DNA from: an uncultured Acinetobacter sp.
GTDB lineage: Bacteria > Cyanobacteriota > Vampirovibrionia > Gastranaerophilales > Gastranaerophilaceae
NCBI GenBank assembly: GCA_900321205.1
Contig: ONVC01000002.1
Location: 1-47,141, forward strand
DNA length: 47,141 nt
Reading direction: 5' to 3'
The notes beneath the pieces are model-generated. The model ran no database searches. It was not told the DNA's origin and saw only the letters and a program-made list of their open reading frames with translations. Position numbers and translations under genes: made by a program. Positions 26,517 to 34,197 of this stretch are shown piece after piece. Position 1 is the first letter of the stretch; each line of letters starts with the position of its first letter.

Positions 26517-27394
26517 TGGCTTTATCAAAGAGTATAATAAGAATAATATCCGGATTCGGCATAGGTATTGCTGCACTTTTTGCAATGATAGCAGGCGGAA
26601 TACCGCTGACGCTGCTTTGCCTTGTAATTGTTGTACTCGGTTCTAAAGAATATACCCAAATACTTAAAAACAAGGGTTTTTTACCCAGTTATAAAATAAT
26701 AATAATATCAAGTTTGATATTTGCACTGATTGCGTATTTTGACAGAATGGATTTGCTGCCGCTTGCTTTTACTCTGTCAACATTTATGGCATTTATGTGG
26801 GTGCTTTTCAGAGGAAAACAGCCATATATTGCAAATGTTGCGACAACAATACTAGGTTTTGTTTATTGCGGCTGGTTCCCCTTACATTTGTTGCTGCTCC
26901 GTGATATAGGTTGTTGTGAGCCTGTATTTAACGGACTTGTTAAACATAATGTTTCCTCCGAGGGTGCGTTATATTGTCTTATAATGCTTTTGGCAGTTAC
27001 TCTTACGGATTCTTTCTGCTATTATTCCGGTATATTGTTTGGCAAACATAAACTGGCAGAAGTTATAAGCCCGAATAAAACCGTAGAAGGTTCTGTTGGC
27101 GGTTCAGCAATGTGTATTGCTTTTTGTCTTCTGGTTGGATATTTTATGCAGATAGAATGGTACCACTCACTTATCCTGGGTATTTTAATAGCCGCTTTTG
27201 CACAGATCGGCGATTTGTGTGAATCTATGATAAAACGTGACGCAGGAGTAAAGGATTCAAGCGATATTATTCCCGGGCATGGTGGTTTTTTAGACAGAAC
27301 GGACAGTTATATTCTGACCATTCCTGTTGTGTATTATTATTTGCAGTTTTTCGTAAAGAACAATTTTCTTGATATATTAAAAGGGCTGTTTTAA
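26516..27394 (+). CDS. cdsA: Phosphatidate cytidylyltransferase
   Basis: 292 residues, about eight hydrophobic spans, inner membrane. The C-terminal CDP-diglyceride synthetase signature runs from S-P-N-K-T-V-E-G-S-V-G-G to AQIGDLCESMIKRDAGVKDS and IIPGHGGFLDRTDS. It makes CDP-diacylglycerol from phosphatidate and CTP, the branch-point for all phospholipids. It overlaps frr upstream and rnc downstream (both TAATG), so the four genes are translated as one unit. The usual neighbours dxr and uppS are absent at this locus. Confidence 0.95.
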   Translation: MALSKSIIRIISGFGIGIAALFAMIAGGIPLTLLCLVIVVLGSKEYTQILKNKGFLPSYKIIIISSLIFALIAYFDRMDLLPLAFTLSTFMAFMWVLFRGKQPYIANVATTILGFVYCGWFPLHLLLLRDIGCCEPVFNGLVKHNVSSEGALYCLIMLLAVTLTDSFCYYSGILFGKHKLAEVISPNKTVEGSVGGSAMCIAFCLLVGYFMQIEWYHSLILGILIAAFAQIGDLCESMIKRDAGVKDSSDIIPGHGGFLDRTDSYILTIPVVYYYLQFFVKNNFLDILKGLF

Positions 27395-28071
27395 TGCTTA
27401 AAGAAATTTTTGGTGAATGTGACGAGTTGTTTATAAAAACAGCACTTACTCATCCTTCATATACAAAAGAAAACAATATATCTGATTTAGAGAATTACGA
27501 ACGTTTAGAGTTTTTTGGTGACTCTGTTTTAAAGCTTTTTACATCAAAGCTTTTATATGAAGCTTATCCTGAAGCCTCAGAAGGAGAGTTGTCGAAAATC
27601 CGTTCAATACTGGTTTCAGATGCAATTTTGGCAAAAGTTGCAGTAAAAATCGGACTGGATAAGTTAATCATTTTGGGTGCATCGGAAGAGAAACAGGGCG
27701 GAAGAAGACGTGAATCAAATATAGCATGTTCACTGGAAGCTGTTTTAGGTGCGTATTATCTGAGCGGAAAACGTGAAGAGATAGAAAACTTTATAAAAGA
27801 ATATGTAATGGTTTATGCCGATGATATTGATAAGCATTTTGAGAGATATAATGCAAAAGACATTTTGCAGCAATACACACAGGGGGTTGATAAAACCCGT
27901 CCAGAGTATAATGTGGTCTCAGTCAGCGGTCCTGCGCATAAGCCTGTATTTTGTGTTGAAGCAGTCTGGGGTTCAAAGGTTATTGCACAGGGTCAGGGCA
28001 AGTCTAAAAAAGAGGCAGAACAGCATTGTGCGTATGAAGCATGCCGAATTTTAGGGATTATAAAGGATTAA
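27394..28071 (+). CDS. rnc: Ribonuclease III
   Basis: 225 residues: an RNase III domain with the signature ERLEFFGDSVLKL (36-48; the usual sequence is E-R-L-E-F-L-G-D-A-V-L), the second acidic metal-site region EAVLGAYYLSG, and a C-terminal double-stranded-RNA-binding domain (about 153-222). It cleaves dsRNA in rRNA maturation and antisense turnover. Several convergent gene pairs in this window end with no or tiny gaps and would give dsRNA substrates. Last gene of the pyrH operon; a weak hairpin and T run follow. Confidence 0.95.
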   Translation: MLKEIFGECDELFIKTALTHPSYTKENNISDLENYERLEFFGDSVLKLFTSKLLYEAYPEASEGELSKIRSILVSDAILAKVAVKIGLDKLIILGASEEKQGGRRRESNIACSLEAVLGAYYLSGKREEIENFIKEYVMVYADDIDKHFERYNAKDILQQYTQGVDKTRPEYNVVSVSGPAHKPVFCVEAVWGSKVIAQGQGKSKKEAEQHCAYEACRILGIIKD

Positions 28072-28105
28072 AAAAAGAAAAACCGGCATGCTGATTAAAA
28101 AAAAA

Positions 28106-28142
28106 ATACGGGAATAAAAACCGTATAATAAGAGTATTTTTT
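28106..28142 (+). terminator. Weak terminator-like hairpin after rnc
   Basis: ATACGG (28106-28111) pairs with CCGTAT (28121-28126) across a 9-nt loop, with TTTTTT about 10 nt downstream. The 6-bp stem is short and the distance to the T run is not ideal. Confidence 0.35.
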
Positions 28143-28209
28143 ACACTTAATAACCAAACGCACTAATACTCACGTTTTCAACCTTGTTTACAAAACTTAA
28201 AAGTCCCTC

Positions 28210-28238
28210 TTGACATTTTTAATAGGATGTATCATAAT
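28210..28238 (+). promoter_or_regulatory. Sigma70 promoter for the 86-residue F-K-E protein
   Basis: TTGACA (28210-28215), a 17-nt spacer and CATAAT (28233-28238). Just upstream (28185-28200) lies a half HLR1-like site, TTTACAAAAC, whose second half is degenerate. The predicted leader carries a 7-bp hairpin (28253-28259 with 28265-28271). The decamer ACACTTAATA occurs at 28143 and again at 28266, the second copy in the leader hairpin. This covers most of the 232-nt gap after rnc; nothing else is seen there. Confidence 0.7.
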
Positions 28239-28303
28239 AAAAATGTTAGATGAAGTGTTAAAAAAACACTTAATACAAAACCAAGTTCACAGAGGTGACA
28301 AAA

Positions 28304-28564
28304 ATGCAGATTAATAAAATATCAAATATAAGTTTTAAAGAAATTGAAAGAAATATAGCCACAGAAAATGCAATTCTGATGTTAAGAGATCCAAATGCTT
28401 CAGTAAAGTTCCAACAAAATAAAGAAGTTGCTCAAAAAGCTGATGCCTTAAATACCAATCCACTAACAGCTCTAGGGTACAAATTGTACAGAACATTCAG
28501 CATGATTAGAGATAACGACCCAGTTCAGGCTGATACCGAAAAACATTTGAATACATTAGCTTAA
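28304..28564 (+). CDS. Small hypothetical protein with N-terminal I-S-F-K-E motif
   Basis: 86 residues from the ATG at 28304 (AGAGGTG 6 nt upstream). The N-terminus MQINKISNISFKEIERN resembles the start of the other F-[KRG]-[GA] proteins, with Glu in place of the small residue. The rest is helical and charged with no span. It has a strong promoter and its own terminator, so it is an independent, probably well-expressed gene. Function unknown. Confidence 0.65.
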   Translation: MQINKISNISFKEIERNIATENAILMLRDPNASVKFQQNKEVAQKADALNTNPLTALGYKLYRTFSMIRDNDPVQADTEKHLNTLA

Positions 28565-28600
28565 ATATAAAATCTATAATATAATACACACACATAATTT

Positions 28601-28634
28601 AGCGGTAATTTTTTTAATTATCGCTTTTACTTTT
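28601..28634 (+). terminator. Intrinsic terminator after the 86-residue protein gene
   Basis: A 10-bp stem (28601-28610 with 28616-28625, one GU pair, loop of 5 T) is followed by TTTACTTTT. Confidence 0.8.
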
Positions 28635-28636
28635 AT

Positions 28637-28664
28637 TTGCCCATTGTTCATGATATTCTATACA
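28637..28664 (+). promoter_or_regulatory. Promoter for the glycosyltransferase-like gene
   Basis: TTGCCC (28637-28642), a 16-nt spacer and TATACA (28659-28664), with an AAGGGAG Shine-Dalgarno a few bases after and the ATG at 28683. Confidence 0.5.
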
Positions 28665-28682
28665 CATAAGGGAGTATAAATT

Positions 28683-29405
28683 ATGGATAGAAATGTTATT
28701 TGCATCAAATGGGGTACAAAGTTCGGACCTGAGTACGTAAACAAGCTGTATAAGATGGTTGAAAAAAATCTTACTTTACCACACCGATTTGTGTGTTTTA
28801 CGGATAATGCGGAAGGTATAGTTGAAGGTGTTGAGATTCGGCCGCTTCCTGAACTTAATGATGAAGGAATCCCTGACAGAATGTGGAAAAAACTTGGTTT
28901 GTTTGCAAATCCGCTTTCAGATTTATCAGGTACGGCTCTGTTTCTTGATTTGGATATTATTATAAGAGACTCTCTTGACCCGTTCTTTGAGGTTGAAGGA
29001 AGCTTCTTAATCTCAAAAGATTATGATTTCCCACGTGATATAATAGGAAACTCTTCCGTTTTCCGTTTTGAAATCGGTAAACACCCTGATATTATTGAAA
29101 ACTTCTACAAAGAAGGTCTGACAATAAGAGAAAGATACAAAAACGAACAGGCATTTTTATCTTATGAAATGGACAGAAAAGGTTTACTTAAATACTGGCC
29201 AAAAGACTGGGTAGTAAGCTTTAAACGTCAATGTCTGCATAAGTTTCCTCTCTGCTGGTTCAAAGTTCCCAGAGACCCTGAGGAAGCTAAAATTTTAATA
29301 TTCCACGGTAAACCGACTCCTGAACAGGCATACAAAGGTTACTTCGGTAAATTGGGCTTCCGTTATATTAAACCGACCAAATGGCTCGACAAATACTGGA
29401 GGTAG
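28683..29405 (+). CDS. GT8-like glycosyltransferase
   Basis: 240 residues, no membrane span. A Rossmann-like start (NVICIKWGTKFG, 4-15) is followed by LPHRFVCFTD (32-41) and the metal-binding D-x-D strand FLDLDIII (87-94). Later GNSSVFRFE and KILIFHGKPTP with a conserved His match the family of small cytosolic glycosyltransferases that modify surface glycans. Donor and acceptor cannot be read. It is a single-gene unit with its own promoter, and the neighbouring hexapeptide acyltransferase also suits envelope glycan or small-molecule modification. It ends 21 nt from the convergent Xre gene. Confidence 0.75.
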   Translation: MDRNVICIKWGTKFGPEYVNKLYKMVEKNLTLPHRFVCFTDNAEGIVEGVEIRPLPELNDEGIPDRMWKKLGLFANPLSDLSGTALFLDLDIIIRDSLDPFFEVEGSFLISKDYDFPRDIIGNSSVFRFEIGKHPDIIENFYKEGLTIRERYKNEQAFLSYEMDRKGLLKYWPKDWVVSFKRQCLHKFPLCWFKVPRDPEEAKILIFHGKPTPEQAYKGYFGKLGFRYIKPTKWLDKYWR

Positions 29406-29426
29406 GGGTAAAGGTGAAAATATATT

Positions 29427-29642
29427 TTAACTGTTTTCAAACTCTGTTAGAAATTCTGCCGGAGTTTGATTAAAGCCTTTTGCAATTTTTTCAAGAATAT
29501 TCAATTTTATATTTTGTTGCAAATTTTCTATACGTGATAATATAGCAGGGTCTATTTCATTAGCTAAAGCAAAGTTGTTAAGTGAAATACCTGCTTTTAT
29601 TCTTTTATTTCTTATATATTTGCCTATCAGTTTGTATTGCAT
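29427..29642 (-). CDS. Small Xre/Cro-type HTH regulator
   Basis: 71 residues that are essentially one helix-turn-helix domain: IGKYIRNKRIKAGISLNNFA (6-25), recognition helix around DPAILSRIEN, and KLNILEKIAKGF closing it. No sensor domain. Its start codon (29640-29642) lies about 17 nt from the plus-strand -10 of the acyltransferase gene (29659-29664), so it could control that gene and itself. The minus-strand GATAAT (29650-29655) is 7 nt before the ATG, a leaderless arrangement. Confidence 0.85.
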   Translation of the reverse strand: MQYKLIGKYIRNKRIKAGISLNNFALANEIDPAILSRIENLQQNIKLNILEKIAKGFNQTPAEFLTEFENS

Positions 29643-29664
29643 TTTCTCAATTATCGTCTATAAT
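29637..29664. promoter_or_regulatory. Divergent promoters of the Xre regulator and the hexapeptide acyltransferase
   Basis: Plus strand: TTGCAT (29637-29642), a 16-nt spacer, TATAAT (29659-29664). Minus strand: GATAAT (29655 to 29650), 7 nt before the Xre ATG. The plus -35 overlaps the Xre start codon. Confidence 0.5.
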
Positions 29665-29707
29665 GAAATAAAAATCATTGAGATTTCTCAACAAAGAGAG
29701 GACTATA

Positions 29708-30151
29708 ATGAAAAAATTATTTAATTATCTTTTTGGTTTATACAAAGAAAACGGACAGCTTATAGTAAAGGTGTTTGGGATAAAAATAAAGTTCAAGTTT
29801 TTTGGGATTAATCAGCTTGAAGATGTTTGCTGTATTCAGGATTTACCTAAATTTAAAGAGCAAAATACATATTTTCCGCATCCTGTTGGGATTGTTATTC
29901 ATCCTGACGTAAAAATCGGTAAAAATTGTACAATTTACCAAAATGTGACTATCGGCAGCGGCAAATATTCTGAGAAAACAAACAGAGCAGTTCCTATTAT
30001 TAAGGACAATGTGAAAGTATATGCAAACTCTGTTATTGCAGGCGGAGTTACTATTGGAAATAATGCGGTCATTGGTGCAGGCGCTATTGTCCTAAGGGAT
30101 GTTGAAGATGATACAACGGTCGCAGGCAATCCGGCACGAGTAATACATTGA
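29708..30151 (+). CDS. Hexapeptide-repeat acyltransferase (serine acetyltransferase-like)
   Basis: 147 residues from the ATG at 29708, with GAGAGG upstream. The left-handed beta-helix is seen from about residue 70: HPDVKIGKNCTIYQNVTIGS, then VKVYANSVIAGGVTIGNNAVIGAGAIVLRDV and the terminal AGNPARVI. This matches the catalytic half of CysE-type and colanic/lipid-sugar O-acetyltransferases. The N-terminal helical domain of true serine acetyltransferase is missing, so assignment to CysE is not safe. A basic, hydrophobic first 30 residues may contact membrane or partner. Confidence 0.8.
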   Translation: MKKLFNYLFGLYKENGQLIVKVFGIKIKFKFFGINQLEDVCCIQDLPKFKEQNTYFPHPVGIVIHPDVKIGKNCTIYQNVTIGSGKYSEKTNRAVPIIKDNVKVYANSVIAGGVTIGNNAVIGAGAIVLRDVEDDTTVAGNPARVIH

Positions 30152-30165
30152 ATTTACATTTACCC

Positions 30166-30972
30166 CTATCCTTTAACAGCACCGTCTAAAGGATTGTTTA
30201 TAAGGTATTTTTTCCCTGTTATAAATACCAGAATAACAGGTATTGAGCAGATGCAGGAGCATGCCATTAGTTCGCCCCAAAGAGTGATTTCTCTGAATGT
30301 GCTTTTGAATATTGTAAGTCCGACTGCTAATGTTCTTACGCTTTCTGTGTTTGTGACGATAAGCGGCCACATAAAACTGTTCCAGGTGGTGACAAATGTA
30401 AATATACTTAAAGTCGCAATCGCAGGCAGAGCACACGGAAGTGCTATTTTGAAGAAGGTCTGCCACATATTGCAGCCGTCTAACGTTGATGCTTCTTCCA
30501 GTTCACTAGAAAAACTCATGAAATACTGGCGCATAAAGAACACTCCGAATCCGCCGAAAAGCCCGGGAACAATTAGTGCCTGATATGTATTTACCCAGCC
30601 GAGTTTACTCATAATGTAAAATAAAGGCACGATGTTCACCTGAGAAGGAACCATCATTGTAAGGATAAAGATAAAGAATAAAATGTCTTTACCCCTAAAA
30701 TTTGCTCTTGCAAATCCGTATCCTGCAAGTGCCGATATTGCAACCTGACCGAGAGTTGTACAAAGTGCAACAATCAGGCTGTTTAAAAAGTATTTTATAA
30801 CCGGAATTGAGTGGAATACATTTTTGTATGCACAAAAAGAAAGGTTGATGTTTTTATAATCCGTAAAAACATTTTCCTGACCGCTCAGTGATATCAAAAA
30901 CATCATAAAAAACGGTATAAGCATTGACAGAGCAAGTAATATTAATACAAAATACAAAAACACTTTCCTCAT
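30166..30972 (-). CDS. Carbohydrate-type ABC transporter permease (MalG-like)
   Basis: 268 residues with six hydrophobic spans. The cytoplasmic EAA loop reads EEASTLDGCNMWQTFFKIALP-like (about 158-178), the ATPase contact of CUT1 permeases. No MalF partner, ATPase or binding protein is adjacent. A family 1 solute-binding lipoprotein is encoded 7 kb away at 38160-39173, suggesting a split transporter, though pairing is inference. The minus-strand TAAAAT (30984 to 30979) lies 6 nt before the ATG, so the mRNA may be leaderless. It ends 14 nt from the convergent acyltransferase gene. Confidence 0.9.
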   Translation of the reverse strand: MRKVFLYFVLILLALSMLIPFFMMFLISLSGQENVFTDYKNINLSFCAYKNVFHSIPVIKYFLNSLIVALCTTLGQVAISALAGYGFARANFRGKDILFFIFILTMMVPSQVNIVPLFYIMSKLGWVNTYQALIVPGLFGGFGVFFMRQYFMSFSSELEEASTLDGCNMWQTFFKIALPCALPAIATLSIFTFVTTWNSFMWPLIVTNTESVRTLAVGLTIFKSTFREITLWGELMACSCICSIPVILVFITGKKYLINNPLDGAVKG

Positions 30973-31045
30973 AAGTTAATTTTATCAGTAAATAGATTTT
31001 ATGGGAAGATTGTTATAATATAAAATTAAAAGAAACACAGACTGC

Positions 31046-31085
31046 TGCTCCCTCGCCCCTTGAGGGAGAGGGGTGGGGTGAGGGG
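31046..31085. repeat. GC-rich intergenic repeat unit adjoining folC
   Basis: A C-run/G-run block (31046-31085), far more GC-rich than the surroundings, with CTCCCTC (31048-31054) pairing to GAGGGAG (31062-31068), followed by GGGG-rich tail words. It resembles the dispersed CTCCCT...AGGGAG intergenic repeats of many bacteria. Its 3' end ends 3 nt before the folC ATG, so the repeat itself provides the purine-rich ribosome site. One copy in this window. Confidence 0.6.
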
Positions 31086-31088
31086 TAT

Positions 31089-32246
31089 ATGATAAGTTAC
31101 GAGAAAGCAATCGAGATAATAACAAGTAAGGATAATTTTTATATAGATTTGGGACTTGATAGAATATCTGAGGCTCTTGCAAAGTTAGGCAATCCTCAGG
31201 ACAAATTAAAATGTATCCATGTTGCAGGAACAAACGGCAAGGGTTCTGTCTGTGCAATGCTGGATAGTATATTGAGAGAAGCAGGGTATAAAACCGGACT
31301 TTACACAAGTCCTCATATTTGGGAATACACTGAGCGCATAAAGGTTGGGGGAAAATGTATATCAAAAGAGGATTTTGCGCATTATGCAGAACAGATAACA
31401 AGTTTGGGGATACATTTAACCGAGTTTGAAATACTTACTGTAATGATGTTTTTGTATTTTAAAGAACGGGGGGTTGATGTTGCCGTTATAGAAACAGGTT
31501 TGGGCGGAAGACTTGATGCGACAAATGTTATTAAAGAAAATCTTTGCTCAATTATTACTCAAATTGATTTGGATCATACAGACCGCTTAGGTGATACTAA
31601 AGACAAAATAGCTTATGAAAAAGCAGGGATAATTAAACCTAATTGCCCCGTAATAACAAGTATGGGGTACGAGGTGATAAGAGATAAGGCAGATGAGTGT
31701 GATTCAATGTTTATTCTGGTCTCACCGTTTGTAAAACAGGAATACGTTGATGCTCTTACTCTCAAAGGTTCTCATCAGGCAGATAATCTTGCTCTGGTTA
31801 TTACTGCCATAAATTACCTTTTCCCTGTAATAAAAGAAGAAACAATAATAGAAGGTTTAAAAAAGGTTAAACACCCTTGCCGTTTTGAGTTTATAAAAGA
31901 AAAAAATCTTATAGTTGATGCCTGTCATAATCCAAATGGCGTTCAGGCTTTGAGGGATAATCTTGATATGTATTATCCGAGTGAAAAACGAAGATTTGTT
32001 TTTGGTGCGCTAAGGAGAAAAGACTACAAAAAGATGATGGAAATATTGTTCAGAGAAGGCGATGAGATTTATTTGAATGAGTTTAATTACCCTGATGCAT
32101 GCAGTTATGAAGAGCTCAAAAAAGCATGTCCTGTTATGGCTCATAAATATGAGGGAATAAATGTGTTAACGCCTGACAAGTTAAATATTATTTGTGGTTC
32201 ATTCTACATGATATCGGAATTAAATGTACCACAATGCCGAAAATGA
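31089..32246 (+). CDS. folC: Bifunctional folylpolyglutamate / dihydrofolate synthase
   Basis: 385 residues of Mur-ligase fold. The FolC-specific start (about 14-25, D-N-F-Y-I-D-L-G-L-D-R-I) is followed by the P-loop GTNGKGSV (47-54), LYTSPHIWEYTERI, and a C-terminal domain with DACHNPNG (the DxxHNP motif). It adds glutamates to folates (and may add glutamate to dihydropteroate). It is shorter than the 420-residue average because the C-terminal domain is trimmed. The ribosome site is contributed by the GC-rich repeat. The stop codon lies inside a hairpin shared with the convergent typA gene. Confidence 0.9.
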   Translation: MISYEKAIEIITSKDNFYIDLGLDRISEALAKLGNPQDKLKCIHVAGTNGKGSVCAMLDSILREAGYKTGLYTSPHIWEYTERIKVGGKCISKEDFAHYAEQITSLGIHLTEFEILTVMMFLYFKERGVDVAVIETGLGGRLDATNVIKENLCSIITQIDLDHTDRLGDTKDKIAYEKAGIIKPNCPVITSMGYEVIRDKADECDSMFILVSPFVKQEYVDALTLKGSHQADNLALVITAINYLFPVIKEETIIEGLKKVKHPCRFEFIKEKNLIVDACHNPNGVQALRDNLDMYYPSEKRRFVFGALRRKDYKKMMEILFREGDEIYLNEFNYPDACSYEELKKACPVMAHKYEGINVLTPDKLNIICGSFYMISELNVPQCRK

Positions 32247-32261
32247 TTTTTATCATTTTCG
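32238..32261. terminator. Palindrome at the folC/typA junction
   Basis: A perfect 10-bp stem (32238-32247 with 32252-32261, loop TTTT) contains the folC stop codon. There is no T run directly after it on the plus strand, so termination there is uncertain; it could serve both converging transcripts. Confidence 0.45.
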
Positions 32262-32299
32262 ACACAAACTTTGTTCCGCATTAATTATATATTTACCAC

Positions 32300-34090
32300 T
32301 TATATACTGCCGAATTTAACGAGGTTTTGTTTTCTCATTCTGATATTTTCAGGAGTAACTTCAACAAGTTCATCATCTCCGATATATTCAAGACATTCTT
32401 CGAGTGTAAGCTCTTTGTGTGCCTGAAGTGTTACCATAACATCAGCGGTAGAGCTTCTCATGTTGGTAAGTTTTTTAGTTTTACAGATGTTTACAACGAT
32501 ATCCTGAGGTCTGTTACCTTCGCCGATTATCATTCCTCTGTAAACTTTTGTATGCGGAGTTACGAAGAATACACCTCTGTCTTCAAATTGTGCGAGTGCG
32601 TATGGGATTGCTTCGCCTTGTTCGTGAGCAAGGATTGAACCGCTGCGTTGCTTAGGAATATCGCCTGCGTATGGTTTATATTCGTCAAAGGTATGGTACA
32701 TAATACCTTCGCCTCTTGTCATACGGATAAACTCACTGCGGAATCCGATTAAACCTCTTGCAGGGATAGAAAATTTAAGAACAGTTCTGCCGTTAGCGTT
32801 GCTCATAGAATTCATAATGGCTTTTCTGCCTGAAAGTCTGTCAATTGCACCGCCTGCATATTCTTCGGGAACGTCTATAAGTAAATCTTCAAATGGTTCG
32901 CATTGTACACCGTTAATGGTTTTATAAATTACTTCCGGTTTTGAAACCTGGAATTCATATCCTTCCCGACGCATTGTTTCTATTAAAATACCGAGGTGGA
33001 GTTCGCCTCTGCCTGAAACTTTAAAGCAGTCTGTTGAATCTGTGTCTTCAACACGGAGGCTTACATTCTTTTCAAGTTCGTCATAAAGTCTTTTTCTTAA
33101 CTGTCTTGATGTTACAAACTTACCTTCCTGACCTGCATAAGGACTGTCATTAACTGAAAAATTCATCTGCAAAGTCGGTTCATCAACTTTGATAAGCGGA
33201 AGCGGGTTAATGTTGTTCATGTCGCAAAGAGTTTCACCGATTTGAATGTCTGAAAATCCTGCAATACCTACGATATCACCTGCTTCGGCTTCCTGTATTT
33301 CAACCCTTCCGAGGTCTTTGAAACCGAATAATTTTGTTATTTTACCTTTGCTTACTTCTTCTTCTGCATCAACCCATGCAACTATGTCCTGAGAGTGAAC
33401 AACCCCGTTAACAATACGACCGATAACAATTCTGCCTACGTATTCGTTGTAGTCTAATGTTGTTGCTCTAAACTGGAACGGTTTAGCTGCATCACCTGCC
33501 GGCTCCTGAATGTTAGCCAAAATACAATCCAGCAGAGGAACCATGTCTTTTCTTTCATCATCAAGGTTTTTAATTGCAAAACCGTTTAAGCTGCTTGCAT
33601 AAATATATGGAAAATCGATTAAATCTTCTCTGTCAGTAAGCTCTGTGAATAAGTCAAATACTTTATCCAGAGTTCCGTCAGGGTCAGCTGCCGGTTTATC
33701 AATTTTGTTAATAACAACAATAATTTTTATTCCGAGTTCTAACGCTTTGGAAAGTACAAATCTTGTTTGTGGCATCGGACCTTCTGCTGCGTCAACGATT
33801 AAAAGTGCACCGTCTACCATACCTAATACACGTTCAACTTCACCTCCGAAATCTGCGTGACCGGGGGTGTCAACAACGTTAATCTTTACGCCTTTATAAT
33901 TAATTGAAATGTTCTTTGAAAGAATTGTAATTCCTCTTTCTCGCTCCAAATCGTTGCTGTCCAGAACTCTTTCCTGAACCTGCTGACCTTCCCTGAAAAC
34001 ACCGCTCTGCTTTAACATGCAGTCTACAAGTGTTGTCTTACCGTGGTCAACGTGTGCTATTATCGCTATATTTCTGATATTTTTAGTCAT
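32300..34090 (-). CDS. typA: Translational GTPase TypA/BipA
   Basis: 596 residues, EF-G-like without domain IV. G-motifs: the P-loop AHVDHGKTTL (12-21), RGITI in the switch I region, DTPGHADF, NKID (about 127-130). The TypA-specific C-terminal domain follows. It binds ribosomes near the EF-G site and helps 50S assembly and cold/stress growth. GGGATT lies before the ATG, and a TATAAA -10 lies on the minus strand in the 107-bp gap upstream. It is a single-gene unit. Confidence 0.96.
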   Translation of the reverse strand: MTKNIRNIAIIAHVDHGKTTLVDCMLKQSGVFREGQQVQERVLDSNDLERERGITILSKNISINYKGVKINVVDTPGHADFGGEVERVLGMVDGALLIVDAAEGPMPQTRFVLSKALELGIKIIVVINKIDKPAADPDGTLDKVFDLFTELTDREDLIDFPYIYASSLNGFAIKNLDDERKDMVPLLDCILANIQEPAGDAAKPFQFRATTLDYNEYVGRIVIGRIVNGVVHSQDIVAWVDAEEEVSKGKITKLFGFKDLGRVEIQEAEAGDIVGIAGFSDIQIGETLCDMNNINPLPLIKVDEPTLQMNFSVNDSPYAGQEGKFVTSRQLRKRLYDELEKNVSLRVEDTDSTDCFKVSGRGELHLGILIETMRREGYEFQVSKPEVIYKTINGVQCEPFEDLLIDVPEEYAGGAIDRLSGRKAIMNSMSNANGRTVLKFSIPARGLIGFRSEFIRMTRGEGIMYHTFDEYKPYAGDIPKQRSGSILAHEQGEAIPYALAQFEDRGVFFVTPHTKVYRGMIIGEGNRPQDIVVNICKTKKLTNMRSSTADVMVTLQAHKELTLEECLEYIGDDELVEVTPENIRMRKQNLVKFGSI

Positions 34091-34197
34091 AATATTAATC
34101 CCGTAAATTATTACATTGAAAAATCTAGTGTCATTCTTACACTTATATTTTATACGCTAAATCTCTGAATGCAATTAAAAAGAATTGTTTTTCATTT

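Noticed and set aside
28185-28200. TTTACAAAAC next to the TTGACA promoter as an HLR1 box
   Set aside because: Only one half-site fits; the second has two mismatches in six.
30985-31401. 138-codon minus-strand ORF over the GC-rich repeat and folC start
   Set aside because: Antisense to folC, with a Pro/Leu/Cys-biased composition caused by the repeat and by reading the wrong strand.
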